From Hygrophila difformis (taxonomy: Eukaryota > Streptophyta > Magnoliopsida > Lamiales > Acanthaceae): DNA of 64,000 nucleotides. Below, one piece after another: positions 24,311 through 36,771 of this stretch. Within the stretch, counting starts at the first letter, position 1. Every line of letters begins with the position of its first letter. A program made the position numbers and the translations under genes. A model generated the notes under the pieces. The model was not told the DNA's origin, did not search any database, and was given only the letters and a program-made list of their open reading frames with translations. The stretch lies in contig JAOANR010000001.1 of NCBI GenBank assembly GCA_030278955.1, positions 19,757,468-19,821,467 on the forward strand, read 5' to 3'.

Positions 24311-24414
24311 GTGATTGATTTTTGAGACTGGAATATTTTTGTTTTGAATAAAGTATGTACACTATCTATGAGTAAATCAGGAGTTTAATTCTCTTATAAA
24401 ATGGCGCTGCATCC

Positions 24415-24432
24415 TCCCCGGCAATGGCGCCA
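24415..24432 (-). other. Primer-binding site for tRNA-Asp
   Basis: TGGCGCCATTGCCGGGGA on the minus strand, directly adjoining the LTR. It matches the complement of the 3' end of plant tRNA-Asp with one mismatch (A for G at the eighth base), the PBS known for Athila-type elements. Confidence 0.85.
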
Positions 24433-27068
24433 TGTAACTTTTGACAATTTCCCACACGAGTATTTTCGAAATAAAAAGAATCCCAGTCTTGATTTTTTTT
24501 TAATGAAAATCAATTTATGATTACGGAGTTGGGATTAGGGATATATGTATAGGTTGTCAAGTTTTTATTACTCGTGTTAAGAAACTGTGGCCCGAAAACG
24601 CACGGTGTCAAAAACTGCAATAATTTGTAGGTAAGTCCGGATCGTTCACTGGAGGATGTGCAATAGAAGTAGGGCCCACGTCATTTTACAAGATTTTCAA
24701 CTCGGTTACTCGAATCAGTTTGAGAAGTTGACTAACAACTACTTTACTAAATTTAAACTAGTTAAGAAAGCAATTAAAGTCATTCTACAAAACATGTAAA
24801 ATTCTATTCTAGAACGCAGATAAGTTTAAGCTAAAAAGTAATTAAAATTAGATCTACAAAAGCAGGTAAATTTACCCTATGGAAGCAATAAAATTATTCT
24901 AGCAAAGCTGTAACTAAGCTATACTAGCTATGAAGCTGATTCAAAAAAAGATGACAGAATGGACAGGGAGAAAAGAATAAAGATTGGACAAGATTTAGAT
25001 AAAGCATAATTAAACTTCCATTTTTATACACCGATCTTCGTTTGGGATAATCCTGTCAGATAGCTAGATCTCATGCTCTCAGCACTATGTTCCCTTTAAC
25101 AGACAGGTACTCACAGTATGAGTTTACATGTTCTTAAAACCACAAATTCTAAGATACCACAGATTCATGACTGCCCCGGCCAGGGTATGTTATTTCATCT
25201 GTGGTGGACAAGCAACACCCAACAGTTCATTAGTTGAATTGCCAAGTACTGCTATCATTCCCCCATGTCATACCCAAAGTCTATAAATAAGCCTAAACTA
25301 TACCTTAACTCTCAGACCTAGAAGCAGTTCCACTACTCTCATTACAACCGAGTGACCTCTAAAGAAAGCATATAAAAGAAAGCGGTAAGAAAGCATTTAA
25401 AATCCTATCACTCAGAGGTTTTGAAAGAGTTACCCTGGTAGTACAAGAAGAGCCCCCAGTCAGGATGACCGGATGTGGATCAAGAATTCCCGGATCTCGG
25501 TGAACCGCTCGCAGTGTTCACTTCCTTCCAGGTGGTTATGAGATACAAACTGATGAAACGAACTAATTAATTAGTTCGTTCCGGATGTACTCGCTCAGGA
25601 CTCAAGAATAGGCTTTGGCAGAAGAGGATAGCAGTTGAAAGGAACTCAACCCCCTATCTTAGAAAATAACCAAGGCCTACGCATTGTTCCTTTAGGATTA
25701 TTTGTCACACTGTATTTGAATCCAAGTGGATCCCATCTCGGTATGACAATTAAAACTAAATTCCCAACACATAGCAATTTTGGAAAATAATAGATTTGAA
25801 AATCATTCCCTAAACAGGTACTAGACTCTCAACAAGAACACAGACCCTTTCAATCTAGATGAGACCTAATCGCTGACCCTACTTCTAATTCCCCAAAATT
25901 TATCCCTCGATCGAATGTGAACTAATCATAACTGAGGAGTTTTATCCCTTACTTAGATTCGGATTTTATAAATGAATTTTTGTTGGAAATTTATTATATT
26001 GTATCTGTTTAAATCTAGATTTCTAATGTCCAAGGGAAGGATCCCAAAATAATATTGACCACAATATTACATAATAATATCATGCATAAGGATATATGGA
26101 AGTGTAAAATTAATTAACCCAAAATATAGTTGTGGGTTTAGACAGAAAATGAGACACCGATATGAAGCAGCCGTGGGGCTAAAAATGGTGGCAGAATAAT
26201 CAGGTGGATTGCAAACATCTGCTATCCAGTTTCCTAATTACTCGGATGGATGAATTTAGACAGCAGAAACCCTATAATGGCAGTGTCGCTACCAGTTGGG
26301 CCTCTACTATCTGCGAATTCAGATAAAAACCTACATGTTTCTTCTCTGCAATACTTGTCAGTTAATATTGACAGATATTAGCTGATTCATATTACGGATT
26401 AGATTTGGGTTTTGAAATTAAAATAAAGAAAATAAAACTGTATCTGGATAGGAGTCAGCTGAGCAGCTATTATAATCCCGGATGGACGAACCGCCAAGGC
26501 TTCCACCGACCACTATCCAGACCATGCAAAATAACAGCTAGTAATTAATATTCAGACTACGAGCTAGTTTATCCGTGTGGGAATACCCGCCAACATTAGT
26601 CTGATATATTCCTTACTAGTATTTTCAAACAATCACGAGAAAGACAAAATAAAATGAAATAAAATGAGATTCCTTGTATGAGAGACATTGGTTTCTCATG
26701 CAAAGGTATGGAATTAATCCATAATTAATGACTTAAATAACCCTTCACGCCATAATTAATTACAGTCCGGATTATTTGCTTACGGCATTAAGGTTTTGTT
26801 TATAGAAAAATATTTTAATGAGAATTGAACAAAACTCCTTTAATCATGGTAATTATTGACCTTAATTATTGCTAATCATGATCTTTAATTATTGATTTAA
26901 GGGTTCAATTATTTAAGTGAGAGAATGGAGAATCAAATTTTGGCAGCATAACGCCTTATATTGCAATCTTAGGATATTACATCTTAACCCGTGGGGTTAA
27001 GATGTGAGTGATGCAATATAATAGAGGATTAGAGATCAGAAATTTGGAGATTTAAAAGAGATAAGGAT

Positions 27069-27606
27069 CCTGTCGTGAGACCATAATTTGTGTCGCGAGC
27101 CGAGGCTCGCCACATGGGTATCTCGACAGGATAGTTTTAGAAATTTTTGGTAGGCAAGGCTTTGTGTCGCTAGACAGGAAGTGTATCGCGAGACCATGAC
27201 AGGAGTCTGGCGCCACAAGGCTTTGCTGAAAATTTTCTAAGTGTTTGGGTCCCAGTCGCGAGATTAAAAAATTGTGTCGCGAGACGTGGCCTCGCGACAG
27301 GATTGTCTAGCGACTGGGGTTTTCAAAAATGTATCAAGGTATAATTTCCTGTCTCGAAGCAAAAGTGTGTCGCGAACCGTGGGTTCGCGACAGGGGTTTC
27401 TCGACAGAGCCACATAGGGAAATTGCAAGAGTTTTGGTCCTCAGTCGCTAAGCAAGGATTGTGTCGCGAACCGTGGGTTCGCGACAGGAGTGCCTCACGA
27501 CTGAGGATTTTAAAATATTAAGACAAGTGTCCCTAGGGATCCATGTCGCGAAACAACCTTCCTGTCGCTAGACGTGGTCTCGCGACAGGAAGAGGTTGGC
27601 GACATT
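27069..27606. repeat. CpG-rich hairpin array (5' LTR, downstream block)
   Basis: Counterpart of 12758-13303. In the second unit, near 27185-27200, part of a palindrome is missing compared with the other LTR, as expected if replication deletes hairpins. Confidence 0.8.
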
Positions 27607-28245
27607 GATGGTTCAGGACACAAGTCAGAAAAAGTAAAATTGAACAGTAGCATGTAAACAGCGTGACCTTACCCTATTTCAGATCAAAAAGTGATTCTAG
27701 CCTAAAAATAGCCAAACAGTATTTAAATCTACCTAGAACATGCTTGAACAAAAATAAATCTACCTAAAACAATGATAAAATAAAGCAAAATCTTAATCTA
27801 GGGTATGACCACACATAAACATGCACCATTATTCAGAAAACATGAAGGCAGTAAGCATAAAAAAAAAAGAAAATAAAGGTCAAATGACCCAAGAAAAATG
27901 AAAGCCATAAAGAATCCATGGGGTGTGAGACCCATTTCATGTTTTTGGGAACAATATCTTGAATATACTCCCATTTTATTAATGGGTTGGTTAATACCCA
28001 TCATTTGGATATTACAAACCCTAAAAACAAAGTTTAATAACAAAATAAAACTGTGAACAGTGGCTACCTAAACTATTTAAAGCAAGAACAACAAAAAATA
28101 AAACCAATCTAAGCTAAGCTAATGCAGAAATTAAATAATACAAAAAAATTAAAACTAAACTACACTAAGAACTACCTGGAGAGAAACCTCCAAACTTTGT
28201 CTTCAAGCAAATGAAAATTTTCTAACCCTTGGCACCTTGGGATCA

Positions 28246-28259
28246 CCATATATTTATAG
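28246..28259 (-). promoter_or_regulatory. TATA box in 5' LTR (likely element promoter)
   Basis: The same CTATAAATATATGG in the LTR that would drive transcription. A CpG-rich palindrome block lies directly upstream (28339-28697) and another lies downstream in the presumed transcript (27069-27606). Confidence 0.62.
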
Positions 28260-28338
28260 AGCTGAAACCCTAGGCCCATGGGCCTTGATTCCGAGGCCCA
28301 TATGTGTCGTAAGACTCACAAACATCACAGCTTCCTTC

Positions 28339-28697
28339 GTGTCGCGGGACTGCGCGGTGTGGCGCGATATCACGCGATGTGGCGCGGATGAGACTGCATG
28401 TTGCAAGGCTCCTTGACTGAGTCTCTAACCTGCCTTCTGTGTCGCTAGACTGCCCCCAGTCGCGAGGTCATGTTTCGCGACACGGGTGTCTAGCGACAGG
28501 GGTCTGGAGACATGGCTTCTTTTTCATTTGTGTTTGTGGCGCGGAACCCTCCTGTGTCGCTAGGCCATGCTTCGCGCCATGAGTCTCGCGACAGGGTCTT
28601 CCTGGACTGGCCATCCCTTAATTCGGGCTGTTGTGTCGCTAGAAATCCCCCTGTCGCGAGACCATGCTTAGCGACAGGGTACCAGTCTCGCGACTGG
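28339..28697. repeat. CpG-rich hairpin block (5' LTR, upstream block)
   Basis: Counterpart of 14031-14393, lying upstream of the TATA box of the 5' LTR on the minus strand. Confidence 0.75.
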
Positions 28698-29221
28698 CTC
28701 GCCTTACTGGGCCTGGTGGGCCAAACTGTGTATTTCGGTGGGCTCTTTCTTTCTTTTCCCATCTTTTTCATTTCTTTTTCTTTTCTTTTCTTTTTCTCAT
28801 GCTTTTGGATTTTTCTAGCATAAATGTGTAATAAAATTACATATTTATGCATTTTTCATACCAGCTTATTATTTTTACAATTATGCATAAATCAGTCCAA
28901 TTCTACTGCTTTCTTATTTAATATAAGACCGGAATGCAATCAAACGCCCGTTTCAGACACGGAAATGAATTGAAAATAATGGACATTTCTGGTCATTATC
29001 ACATTACTTCATTGTAACATAAACCATTAAATCCATCATCCATTACTAAACATCATATAAAATTGTAAACTACATGTACATCACATACACAAAGATATAT
29101 CACTACGTAAAAACTCCCACAGTCAATATGTGCAGTCAACTGCAACATATTCAATTCCAATACACAGGACAGAATTGCTTAGCAGATGAGTGAAGCAATA
29201 ATTTTTGGATGAAATAAATTA

Positions 29222-29480
29222 CTACCTCCGATCTTGAAAGTTGTTAACATTTGATTAGGTGTCACTATTTACCCACAGATTTTTACTTAAAATTTTATCA
29301 TAGTTATACAAGTTATAATATAATCAAATGAGATCTTGCTAGATTCGTCTCGTCGTGTAGTTTTTAAATATTGAACTTTTAGAACTTTTACTTGTACCAA
29401 ACTTGAGTTATTTGTGGTTTAAAATGTGCATTGAACTGCGTGATATGTGAGCCCGTAAAAAACTTTCAAAAATAGAGGAA
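29222..29480. mobile_element. Stowaway MITE (family B), right end interrupted
   Basis: Begins CTACCTCCG after TA. The interior (ATCATAGTTATACAAG, TAGATTCGTCTCGTCGTG) matches 39681-39940 and 62670-62929. The right TIR ends GAGGAA directly against the element at 29481; the terminal TA is probably displaced to about 30198. Confidence 0.75.
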
Positions 29481-30193
29481 GAGCCCGTTTGAATTGGCTT
29501 TTGAAAAAAGCAGAAGCCAAAAGCAGAAGTAGAAATAAAAGCCAAAAGCAGAAGCGGGTAACTTTTGTGTTTGGATGAAATGTTTGAAAAGCAGCTTTTT
29601 TTCAATAATGTGTTTAACGATGTGTAAAAGTGAAAAATGCTTTTAAAATGTGTAAATTACCAAAAAGGATATGCTATTTATATAGGATAGTACTCCCTCC
29701 GTCCCACAATAATGTTCTCATTTGACTTTTTGACATTGTTCATTGTTCAACTTTGACTCGATATTATTGTAATTATATATTTGAAAAAAATAGTCGAGTT
29801 CGGTCTTGTTAGATTCGTCTAATCGTATAGTTTTAGAATATATTTTACATAATTTCTACTTGTATATATTTTGAGATATTAACAATTTAATAAGTGCATT
29901 GGATTGCGTGCAGAAATAAAATGAGAACATTATTGTGGGACGGAGAGAGTAGTATTTATAGTGTATTTAAATAAATTAGTAGGGACATTTATGACCCTTC
30001 ACACATTACTAGGTGCTTTTGGCTTCTGCTTTTCGGAGAAGCACCCTTGGGCTGCTTCTCCCAGAAGCACTTTTGCAGCTTTTCGAGGTGCTTCTGCTTT
30101 TTTTAAAAAGCCAAACCAAACGTTTCTTTTTCCCCAAAAGTACTTTTGGCAAAAGCAAAAGTCAAAAACACAGAAGTCAATCCAAACACCCTC
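29481..30193. mobile_element. TIR element rich in AGCAGAAGC words, no TSD identified
   Basis: Ends are inverted copies (GAGCCCGTTTGAATTGG versus GAGGGTGTTTGGATTGA), with many AAAGCAGAAGC / GCTTCTGCTTTT words near both ends. A related copy is at 41252-41720. It holds a Stowaway at 29693-29949. Subterminal word repetition suggests hAT or Harbinger type, but I cannot assign a superfamily without a clear TSD. Confidence 0.6.
29693..29949. mobile_element. Stowaway MITE (family C), nested
   Basis: TIRs CTCCCTCCGTCCCAC / GTGGGACGGAGAGAG with TA on each side. It is inserted in the element 29481-30193. Confidence 0.9.
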
Positions 30194-30754
30194 AAAGTAT
30201 TACAAATAATGGAGATGGTGGTGGACATGTGGACCCTGTCTCTTCTGGGGTCTGCCCCAATAGTTACGTTCTTGCCTAAAAGAAATTAATTTTTCTACGT
30301 CCCCACTTCACCCATTTTATTAATTAATGATTTCTCTACATACCTCATAACGTATTAAAAGAGATCGCTGTGGCTGTGTGAGATGCTGATCGATCGAGAG
30401 TAATGAAGAAAGTTCACGGGTCATTTTAATTTGTGTGCATATACCATGTAACTGATTATTGGTGCTGTTGGAAGAATAGAACAAAAAATGGGCCACTAAA
30501 AATTTAAATTTCCAACCCAAAAAATATGCTTTAAATATGGAGTATTTCGTGTTAATTTAGAGAAACGTATTTTAATTAGTGCTTCAAATTGATAATTCCA
30601 CACTTTTGGGTGGTTTTGAATGAAACCCATCATTCCTACGTTGCTTAAATTAATGGAAGCTCGTTTCGTTGGGTGCCATTCATTTTCGTATTATGGTCGA
30701 CATAGAGATGACAGCGGGTTCAGTTTAAATTCAGTTTTGGATCAAGTATGGATC

Positions 30755-31363
30755 CAGTGGCGTACCTATATAGGGGCTTGGGGCCCGCCGCCCCCGAGTT
30801 CGAAATTTATCTTTTAATTTTTATATAGTTATGTTTATTTTAGCTATAGTAGAAATCTTTTTAATATAATTTCGCCCATCAAACTCAAACTTTGGCATTA
30901 ATATTTTATACAGTCGGCATATTTTAGTTATAGAAAATATCATTTTTCAGTAATTTATGAGGAAGAGAGGAAAAAGAAGTCAACGTGTTTCTTTGTTAGT
31001 GGCTTTTTTAAGATAGACTTATATATTCTTTATCTTAATCAAATAAAATAATAAATGAGTTGGAGACTTACTCCCCCGACTCCCAACCTATAGGTTGTGG
31101 GTTCGAATCTCCACCCGGCCTCCTATCGCTCCCCTTTGTTTACTTTTTAATTTGTATGACATGGACTCTCACCATCCCTTTCCAGGCCTTTAATACTCCT
31201 CAAAAAAAAAAATAATAATAATAAATTTGGCCCATCATCTAGTTGTAACTAGAATAGTGAGAACTTGTTTTTATATGTGATTGTTATCTTATGAAAATTA
31301 AAGATAAAATAAGGCGAATTTGGTCATCCCACCCCCACCCCGGTCACTCTGCGTCCGCCACTG
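30755..31363. mobile_element. hAT-like element with CAGTGGCG termini, carrying a SINE
   Basis: Begins CAGTGGCGTACC and ends GGACGCAG-type inverse, GTCCGCCACTG. Similar termini occur at 51682-52467, where an 8-bp TSD is visible; here the flanking 8-mers do not match. A SINE (31056-31219) sits inside. Confidence 0.65.
31056..31219 (+). mobile_element. tRNA-derived SINE
   Basis: Contains GGTTCGAATCTCC (B box, about 31100-31112), a pyrimidine-rich body with CATGGACTCTCACCATCCCT, and an A-rich tail with AAT repeats. Relatives: 63487-63650 (near complete) and 45985-46085 (3' part). Not a functional tRNA gene: no cloverleaf can be drawn. Confidence 0.75.
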
Positions 31364-31623
31364 GAGCCGTTGCCATCATTAAAGATAGCTGCAAATCGGG
31401 TATATAAGACCCGACCTGAATGCTAGGTCCGGGTCAAGTCCCGGGTTCGACACATAGCCAATGCCATATCTAACGAAACACGTTCAAATGCTGCAGGTCA
31501 TTCAAAGCCCACTCCTCCATGCTCATCGTTGGACCCCACAAAACACAAGCATGAGTGCATGTGCTTGACGGTTCAATACATATAGCGTCGTTCAAAAAAT
31601 GTGGAGGTCGTTCTACTGTAATA

Positions 31624-31862
31624 CTTCATCCGTTTTCTTTTGTTTGCTCCATTTGAGCTTTTGTCACTGTTCACCCATACACTTTGATTTAAAATTTTAT
31701 CATAGTTATACAAGTTAAAATATAATCAAGTGAGAGCTTGTTAGATTCGCATCGTCATGTAATTTTTAAATATCAAACTTTTAGAAGTTTTACTTGCACC
31801 AAACTTTAGTTATTAGTAGTTTAAAATGTGCATTGGACTGCGTACTGGGCAGTCCCTAGTAA
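31624..31862. mobile_element. Stowaway-like MITE (family B), right end lost
   Basis: Starts CTTCATCCG after TA and matches family B through CATTGGACTGCGTAC; the right TIR is missing and sequence passes into the next element. Confidence 0.65.
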
Positions 31863-31865
31863 ATA

Positions 31866-32124
31866 CTCCCTCCGTCCCATTTAACTTGTCTTGTTTGACT
31901 TTTGCACACAATCCAATGCACTTTTTCAATCGTTAATATCTCAAAATATATACAATGAAAAATTATATAAAATATATATTCTAAAACTACATTATCATAC
32001 GATTCTAACAAGACCCAGCTCGACTATTTTGTCCAAATATATACTTGCAATAAAATTGAGTCAAAGCTGAACAATGAACAGTGTCAAAAAATCAAACATG
32101 ACACGTTATGTGGGACGGACGGAG
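31866..32124. mobile_element. Stowaway MITE (family C)
   Basis: TIRs CTCCCTCCGTCCCAT / GTGGGACGGACGGAG with TA on each side; inverted orientation relative to 29693-29949. Confidence 0.9.
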
Positions 32125-32126
32125 TA

Positions 32127-32607
32127 TAAGAAAACAGAGGAAGTATTTTTTAAAATAAGGTTCATAAAAAAAATAGGAATATTTGAATAACATTAAATGA
32201 GACTCATTAACAGTTTCACATGATCCCTAAAAAACATATATATAGTAACATTATTAAATGGATCCCCAAATTTTAATTTCATGTTTTATTATGTTTTTAT
32301 TTGATATAAGTTTTTCTTCACTTAAATCTACAATTTTTTATTTTTTATTTTTACTATAACACATAATTTAAACAAATTGGCCCCCTAATATTTAGGGGAT
32401 ATGTTTCAAAAGTCCACTAGCACTCCACTAATATTTGGGGATTATGTTTGAATGGAATTGCTTACCGATGGATTTGACTTGTTTGAACAATATCTATCGC
32501 GTTGGAATCATGTTATAACACATGCAGAATTCCTATTTATCAAAGATATACAGTATATGTAGTACTGTATAATGAATGACCTTTGTGGATTCTGTGATGA
32601 TATAGTA
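32127..32607. other. AT-rich gene-free sequence
   Basis: Nothing recognisable between the Stowaway and the Helitron. Confidence 0.5.
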
Positions 32608-35600
32608 TCTATACTATAATAAATCCTGGAAGGATTTTTTTCTAGACTACCTGTTATACCCTTCTTATTTTTTCAACTTTCTCCTTATGAAAAATATTTT
32701 ATTCTGGATATAAATGTAATTTTCCCTAATGAATTTTTAGGTCAGGGTCTAAAAGGTAAAATCACTTCATATAAAAAAACCACAGCCGTCTGATTACACA
32801 ATTATTCATCTATACCGTCCATTTCCTTCCTGCCTAACTCTTCGGCTTCCCCTCTACTCATCTTCCTCTCTCTCTCTCTCTCTCGCTAGACCAGACCTAT
32901 CTACCCACTTTCCATATCCCCAATTCTTCCAATGACAACAAATTAAGGTTTCCAATCCCTCCTTTGCCATACTCACCCACACAATTACCTCCACTACCAT
33001 ACCTGGAACCACGCTTTTTGGAAGGATTAGAGTTTTGCAGTTTCCACCATTGTTTAGTGTCGTTCTTCTTGGCAGAGAATTGAGAATCGCATAACACTTC
33101 CCAAGCGCCATTCAGTGTGGAATCGTGCTTTTGGAAACAGATTTCAGAATCGCATAACCCCTCCCCAACGCCATTAGCGTTTTCATCGACTCTCTCCTCC
33201 TCCCTGCTCACCACCGGCGCTCCCTCCCATCTCCGCCCCAACTGCTGCTCCTGTATGCGTATAAAGGTTCAATAGTCTATCCATCTTTCTCCTTTCAACA
33301 TTTTCTAGCATTTAAATTCTAAAGTTGGAATTGCAGTAGAGGCATTTCTGCATCTGCGTATGATTTAATTCACAAAATCATTATCTTCATACTTCATACA
33401 TACATTCAATATTTGTTTATTAAATATTCAAATACTATATTTCCCATTCAAATACCTTTACCAGCTACACCCCAGGACTACGTAGGATTGGGCCACTATA
33501 ATACAACAATTTATTCAAGTATTGACTTGGTCCAAAATTCTGCTACCATATTAGTTTATGTTATTTTTTTTTTTTTTTAGCTATGTAAGGGGATCTTGAA
33601 CGTCTAAACATTTGTTATGTTCTCAGAATGAGAACCTAGAAGGAGTGCTTGCTGTTCAATTGGTTCTTTTGAGCAATTACAATGAAAACGTTCGTCTACT
33701 TGCAACAATATTTGGAACTTTGAATAAAATTGGTTTATAACAATTAGCCTCCATCGATAGAATAAATCCGAATTCTAATGGTGCAATTTGGTTTATGGTG
33801 AATTGGACAAGCAAATGGCACCTCCAGTATTTGTAAATGTGTATAATAGAATGTGGTTTCTTCTCTTGGTGGTTTATTAAACACAGTATTAATAATGACC
33901 GATTACTGATTACTAACACAGTATTTCTCTTTTTTCGTTGCAATTTTCTGTTCCTTGCATTGATGAATTATTTATATGAGGACTTGCGATTCTGTTCTCA
34001 CAAGTTCATATAAGAGGACTATGATATTCTTTGCTCCTGAGCTTTTTGCAATCATTGTATGAGGCTTTGCAACCTGGCTAGGAGTATTTAGTTGTTATTT
34101 ATTTTCATTTTGTTTCTTCAAGAATTCATGTTTACTCAAAAACCCTTTTGTTAAACTGAGGCATTACTCTTTTCAGATTAGTTTCAGATTGACGACTGAA
34201 AAGGAAGTAATATCTGAGAAAGGTACACTCTCTCTTAAACTTCTCTATTTTTCCTCTTCATATATGGTCTCATATATTGTTTTTCCGTTTATCTCTCTCT
34301 GCTCCAACGAAATTATAATTCAAGATGCATCAAATTCAAGATGTTTTTGGTTAATGGTTTATGGTGATTGGTTTTAATTTCAGTTTCGATGGGCTGGGAG
34401 TGGCTTTCTTTGAAGAGTGTAATTCCCTGTAAAAAAAAAAAAACTATCTTCAACAATATTACCTATTATGGACTTTTAGCTAAATAGATCTATAGGGGAC
34501 CGATTTTTTTTTTTTTTTTCCAATTCTATTTTTTGTAATTTTTATCTGACTTTTAACGAAAAGGCCTACACTTTAGTTCTGTATTCAATCTTAAACCAAA
34601 ACTAAAATAAAAGCTTTCTGATACACTGGTAATCTTAATCTTTTTGGGAGTTGCCTTCTTTCATTCCCTTACTTTTGTGCTGAATATATTGTGAAATCAT
34701 GTTTGTATAATTGTAGTACTATACTATAAATTCAATTACCGATTTGATATGCATGTGTGTGTAATTGTACTACCATACTGTTCTAATGCACTATATTCTT
34801 TATAAATACACTGTATAGTGCATTAGATACTTCAAATTAATAATATAGTGCATTAGAAAGGTTCTATAAACAATTCTATAAACACAACTTCCATGAACAA
34901 GTAGATTTTAAATTCTTTATACTGACCAACACAAATCAATAGAAATTGGATTAGTCCTGTATGGTGGAGGTCTAACAAATTGACTAGGACTCTTTGGCCC
35001 GATGTTATTCAGTTCTTTTTAGAAACACTATTTTTGCTACTATCCAACTCTCTGTATTCTTTAAGCTACTATAACTATTCTATTTAGCTTGAAATATTAC
35101 TATTGATGAGTTTAAATTTATATTTTCTAGCTTTGTGTTCACCCACAAGCTTAAGAAAAGGAGTATATAACAGTCTTGCATTACTATTATAGTTTCATTT
35201 ACCACATATTTAATCTTATACTATAATGCTCTACATAGGAAAGTTTTGCACTATTGCATGGAAGCAAATGATTGACAAGCATATCATCATGTTGTAGATT
35301 GAGTTCACTAAAAGGAATCCTGGAATAAGTCCAAGGAAATCATGGCACTACATGGAGTTGTTGTTTTGTTAATTTCATCCTATTTGATGTCTGGCTACAA
35401 CTTGATTAAAAGATCCATTGGGAAATTTGTTGATGAAAAGGATGCATATCAATTCCAAAACAATAAATTATCAGTAGAGGATACTGTATTGTATTGTAGT
35501 TACTCGACGCATAGACAAAGGAGTCACAGCTCTTGGACAAGTTTGTTCATTCTATATTTATTTATTTCGTTTTTCCTTCGATTTTCACACAATTGATTTG

Positions 35601-35723
35601 CAAAAGTGAATTTTAATGTAGTAAATTTATTTTGTTATAACTTAACAAATTATTAATCTTATTTTTTAGAAAAGGAAAAAAAAATGCATCGCCTGTGCGC
35701 ATCGCGCGGGCAAAAAATACTAG
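32608..35723 (+). mobile_element. Non-autonomous Helitron with gene-like filler
   Basis: 5' end TCTATACTATAATAAATCC preceded by A; 3' end CTAG followed by T, with a 9-bp hairpin (two G-T pairs) at 35691-35711, eight bases upstream of CTAG. These are canonical Helitron termini. The 3.1-kb interior has no Rep/helicase. At 32830-33250 a CT repeat is followed by non-AT-rich coding-like sequence (minus-strand ORF 32897-33241), possibly captured UTR/exon sequence; 33560-34390 has several intron-like T-rich tracts ending in CAG. I recognise no protein. Confidence 0.78.
35691..35711 (+). other. Helitron 3' subterminal hairpin
   Basis: GCCTGTGCG / CGCGCGGGC around a CAT loop, GC-rich within AT-rich DNA, just before the CTAG end. 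It is the termination hairpin of rolling-circle transposition in this class. Confidence 0.75.
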
Positions 35724-35724
35724 T

Positions 35725-36007
35725 AACATTATAATAACTAGATAATGTTATATTTGAATCGGGCCTTCCTCAATCATTTGGGCCGATATTTGGGCCACGT
35801 ATATATATTGAATGTACTTATTTGTTTTGTTGTAAATAATTGAAGTGTTTAGCCCATTTTGTGAATGGTACGTTTCCTTTGATTGTCCAACGGACTTATT
35901 TTCAAGCGATTTTGGCTTCACTTAATTATTTTTATTCGAAGTGTTTGAATTAGCTTATCAAATAAGTAGAAACAGTAAGCAAAAAAAAAAAAAGTAGAAT
36001 CAAGTTA

Positions 36008-36067
<60 letters not shown>

Positions 36068-36761
36068 CACTACTTATTAGATATCGTGTTCCGGCCTTAT
36101 ATAGGTTTATGAAATACCAAAAAAAAAAAAAATGAAGTGTCCCTAAAATTGAAGGAAACTCTAGGTTAGAAATACAATTTTTTTAAAAAAAAAATTAAAA
36201 AATAATAAAAACATTGAAGAAAGCTAATTTGGAATTGACAATAATGGTGCATGTTATCACAAAATTAAAAATTTAATGTGTACACCAAACCAAATATAAA
36301 AATTGTTAATTTTTAATCAAATTCATTAATTCTAGTAGTGTCATGTAAACCTACCGGATAATATATAAATCTGTCCGTAATCAATCGAATGAAAGTATGA
36401 TGGGAATTAAAAAAAACATATTCAGTTTTCCGCCCACTTATAGAAGGAAATGGAAATAAAGGTAGGAATTTGGTTTGAAACGATAATAGTAGTATCCTTT
36501 TGTGGGTGTAAATTTTATGAACAGTGAATAATTTCCAAGGACAATCATTACAAGAAAAAGAATACTTACTAGTAGTATTTAGGTAGCGAATGAGTAAGTA
36601 GTTAAACTCTTGGATTAAATTAACAGAGAGCTAGAGCTGCCAATTAGCCAAATTAAAGTCCATATGTTGTTCTGTACTCAAGTGTCGTTGATTGGCCACA
36701 GGAAATTTGTTTGACACTACGTAGAGTAGAGTGGTAGCTACAAATTCGGCTTATATATATA
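35725..36761. other. AT-rich gene-free sequence with a microsatellite
   Basis: Only the AAT array at 36008-36066 stands out. No coding sequence seen. Confidence 0.5.
36008..36066. repeat. (AAT)n microsatellite
   Basis: About 19 uninterrupted AAT units. Confidence 0.95.
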
Positions 36762-36771
36762 TACAGATCAC

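Larger units (their letters stand above)
10106..29001 (-). mobile_element. Athila-lineage Ty3/gypsy retrotransposon, nearly complete
   Basis: An 18.9-kb element flanked by CATTA on both sides (10101-10105, 29002-29006). Order on the minus strand: 5' LTR, tRNA-Asp PBS, gag, protease-RT, RNase H-integrase, a separate transposon-protein ORF in the env-like position, polypurine tract, 3' LTR. PR-RT-RH-IN order defines gypsy; the tRNA-Asp PBS and the extra 3' ORF point to Athila. LTRs of 4587 and 4569 bp are far longer than the 1-2 kb usual for this lineage. The LTRs look about 97-98% alike by eye (rough estimate), so it is fairly recent, but frameshifts and stops show that this copy is not autonomous. 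Confidence 0.95.
24433..29001 (-). repeat. 5' LTR of the Athila element
   Basis: A 4569-bp LTR, nearly identical along its length to 10106-14692. On the minus strand it starts TGATAATGACC and ends ACA immediately against the PBS. It contains the TATA box at 28246-28259 and CpG-rich hairpin blocks on both sides of it. All ORFs in it are non-coding by-products. Confidence 0.95.
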
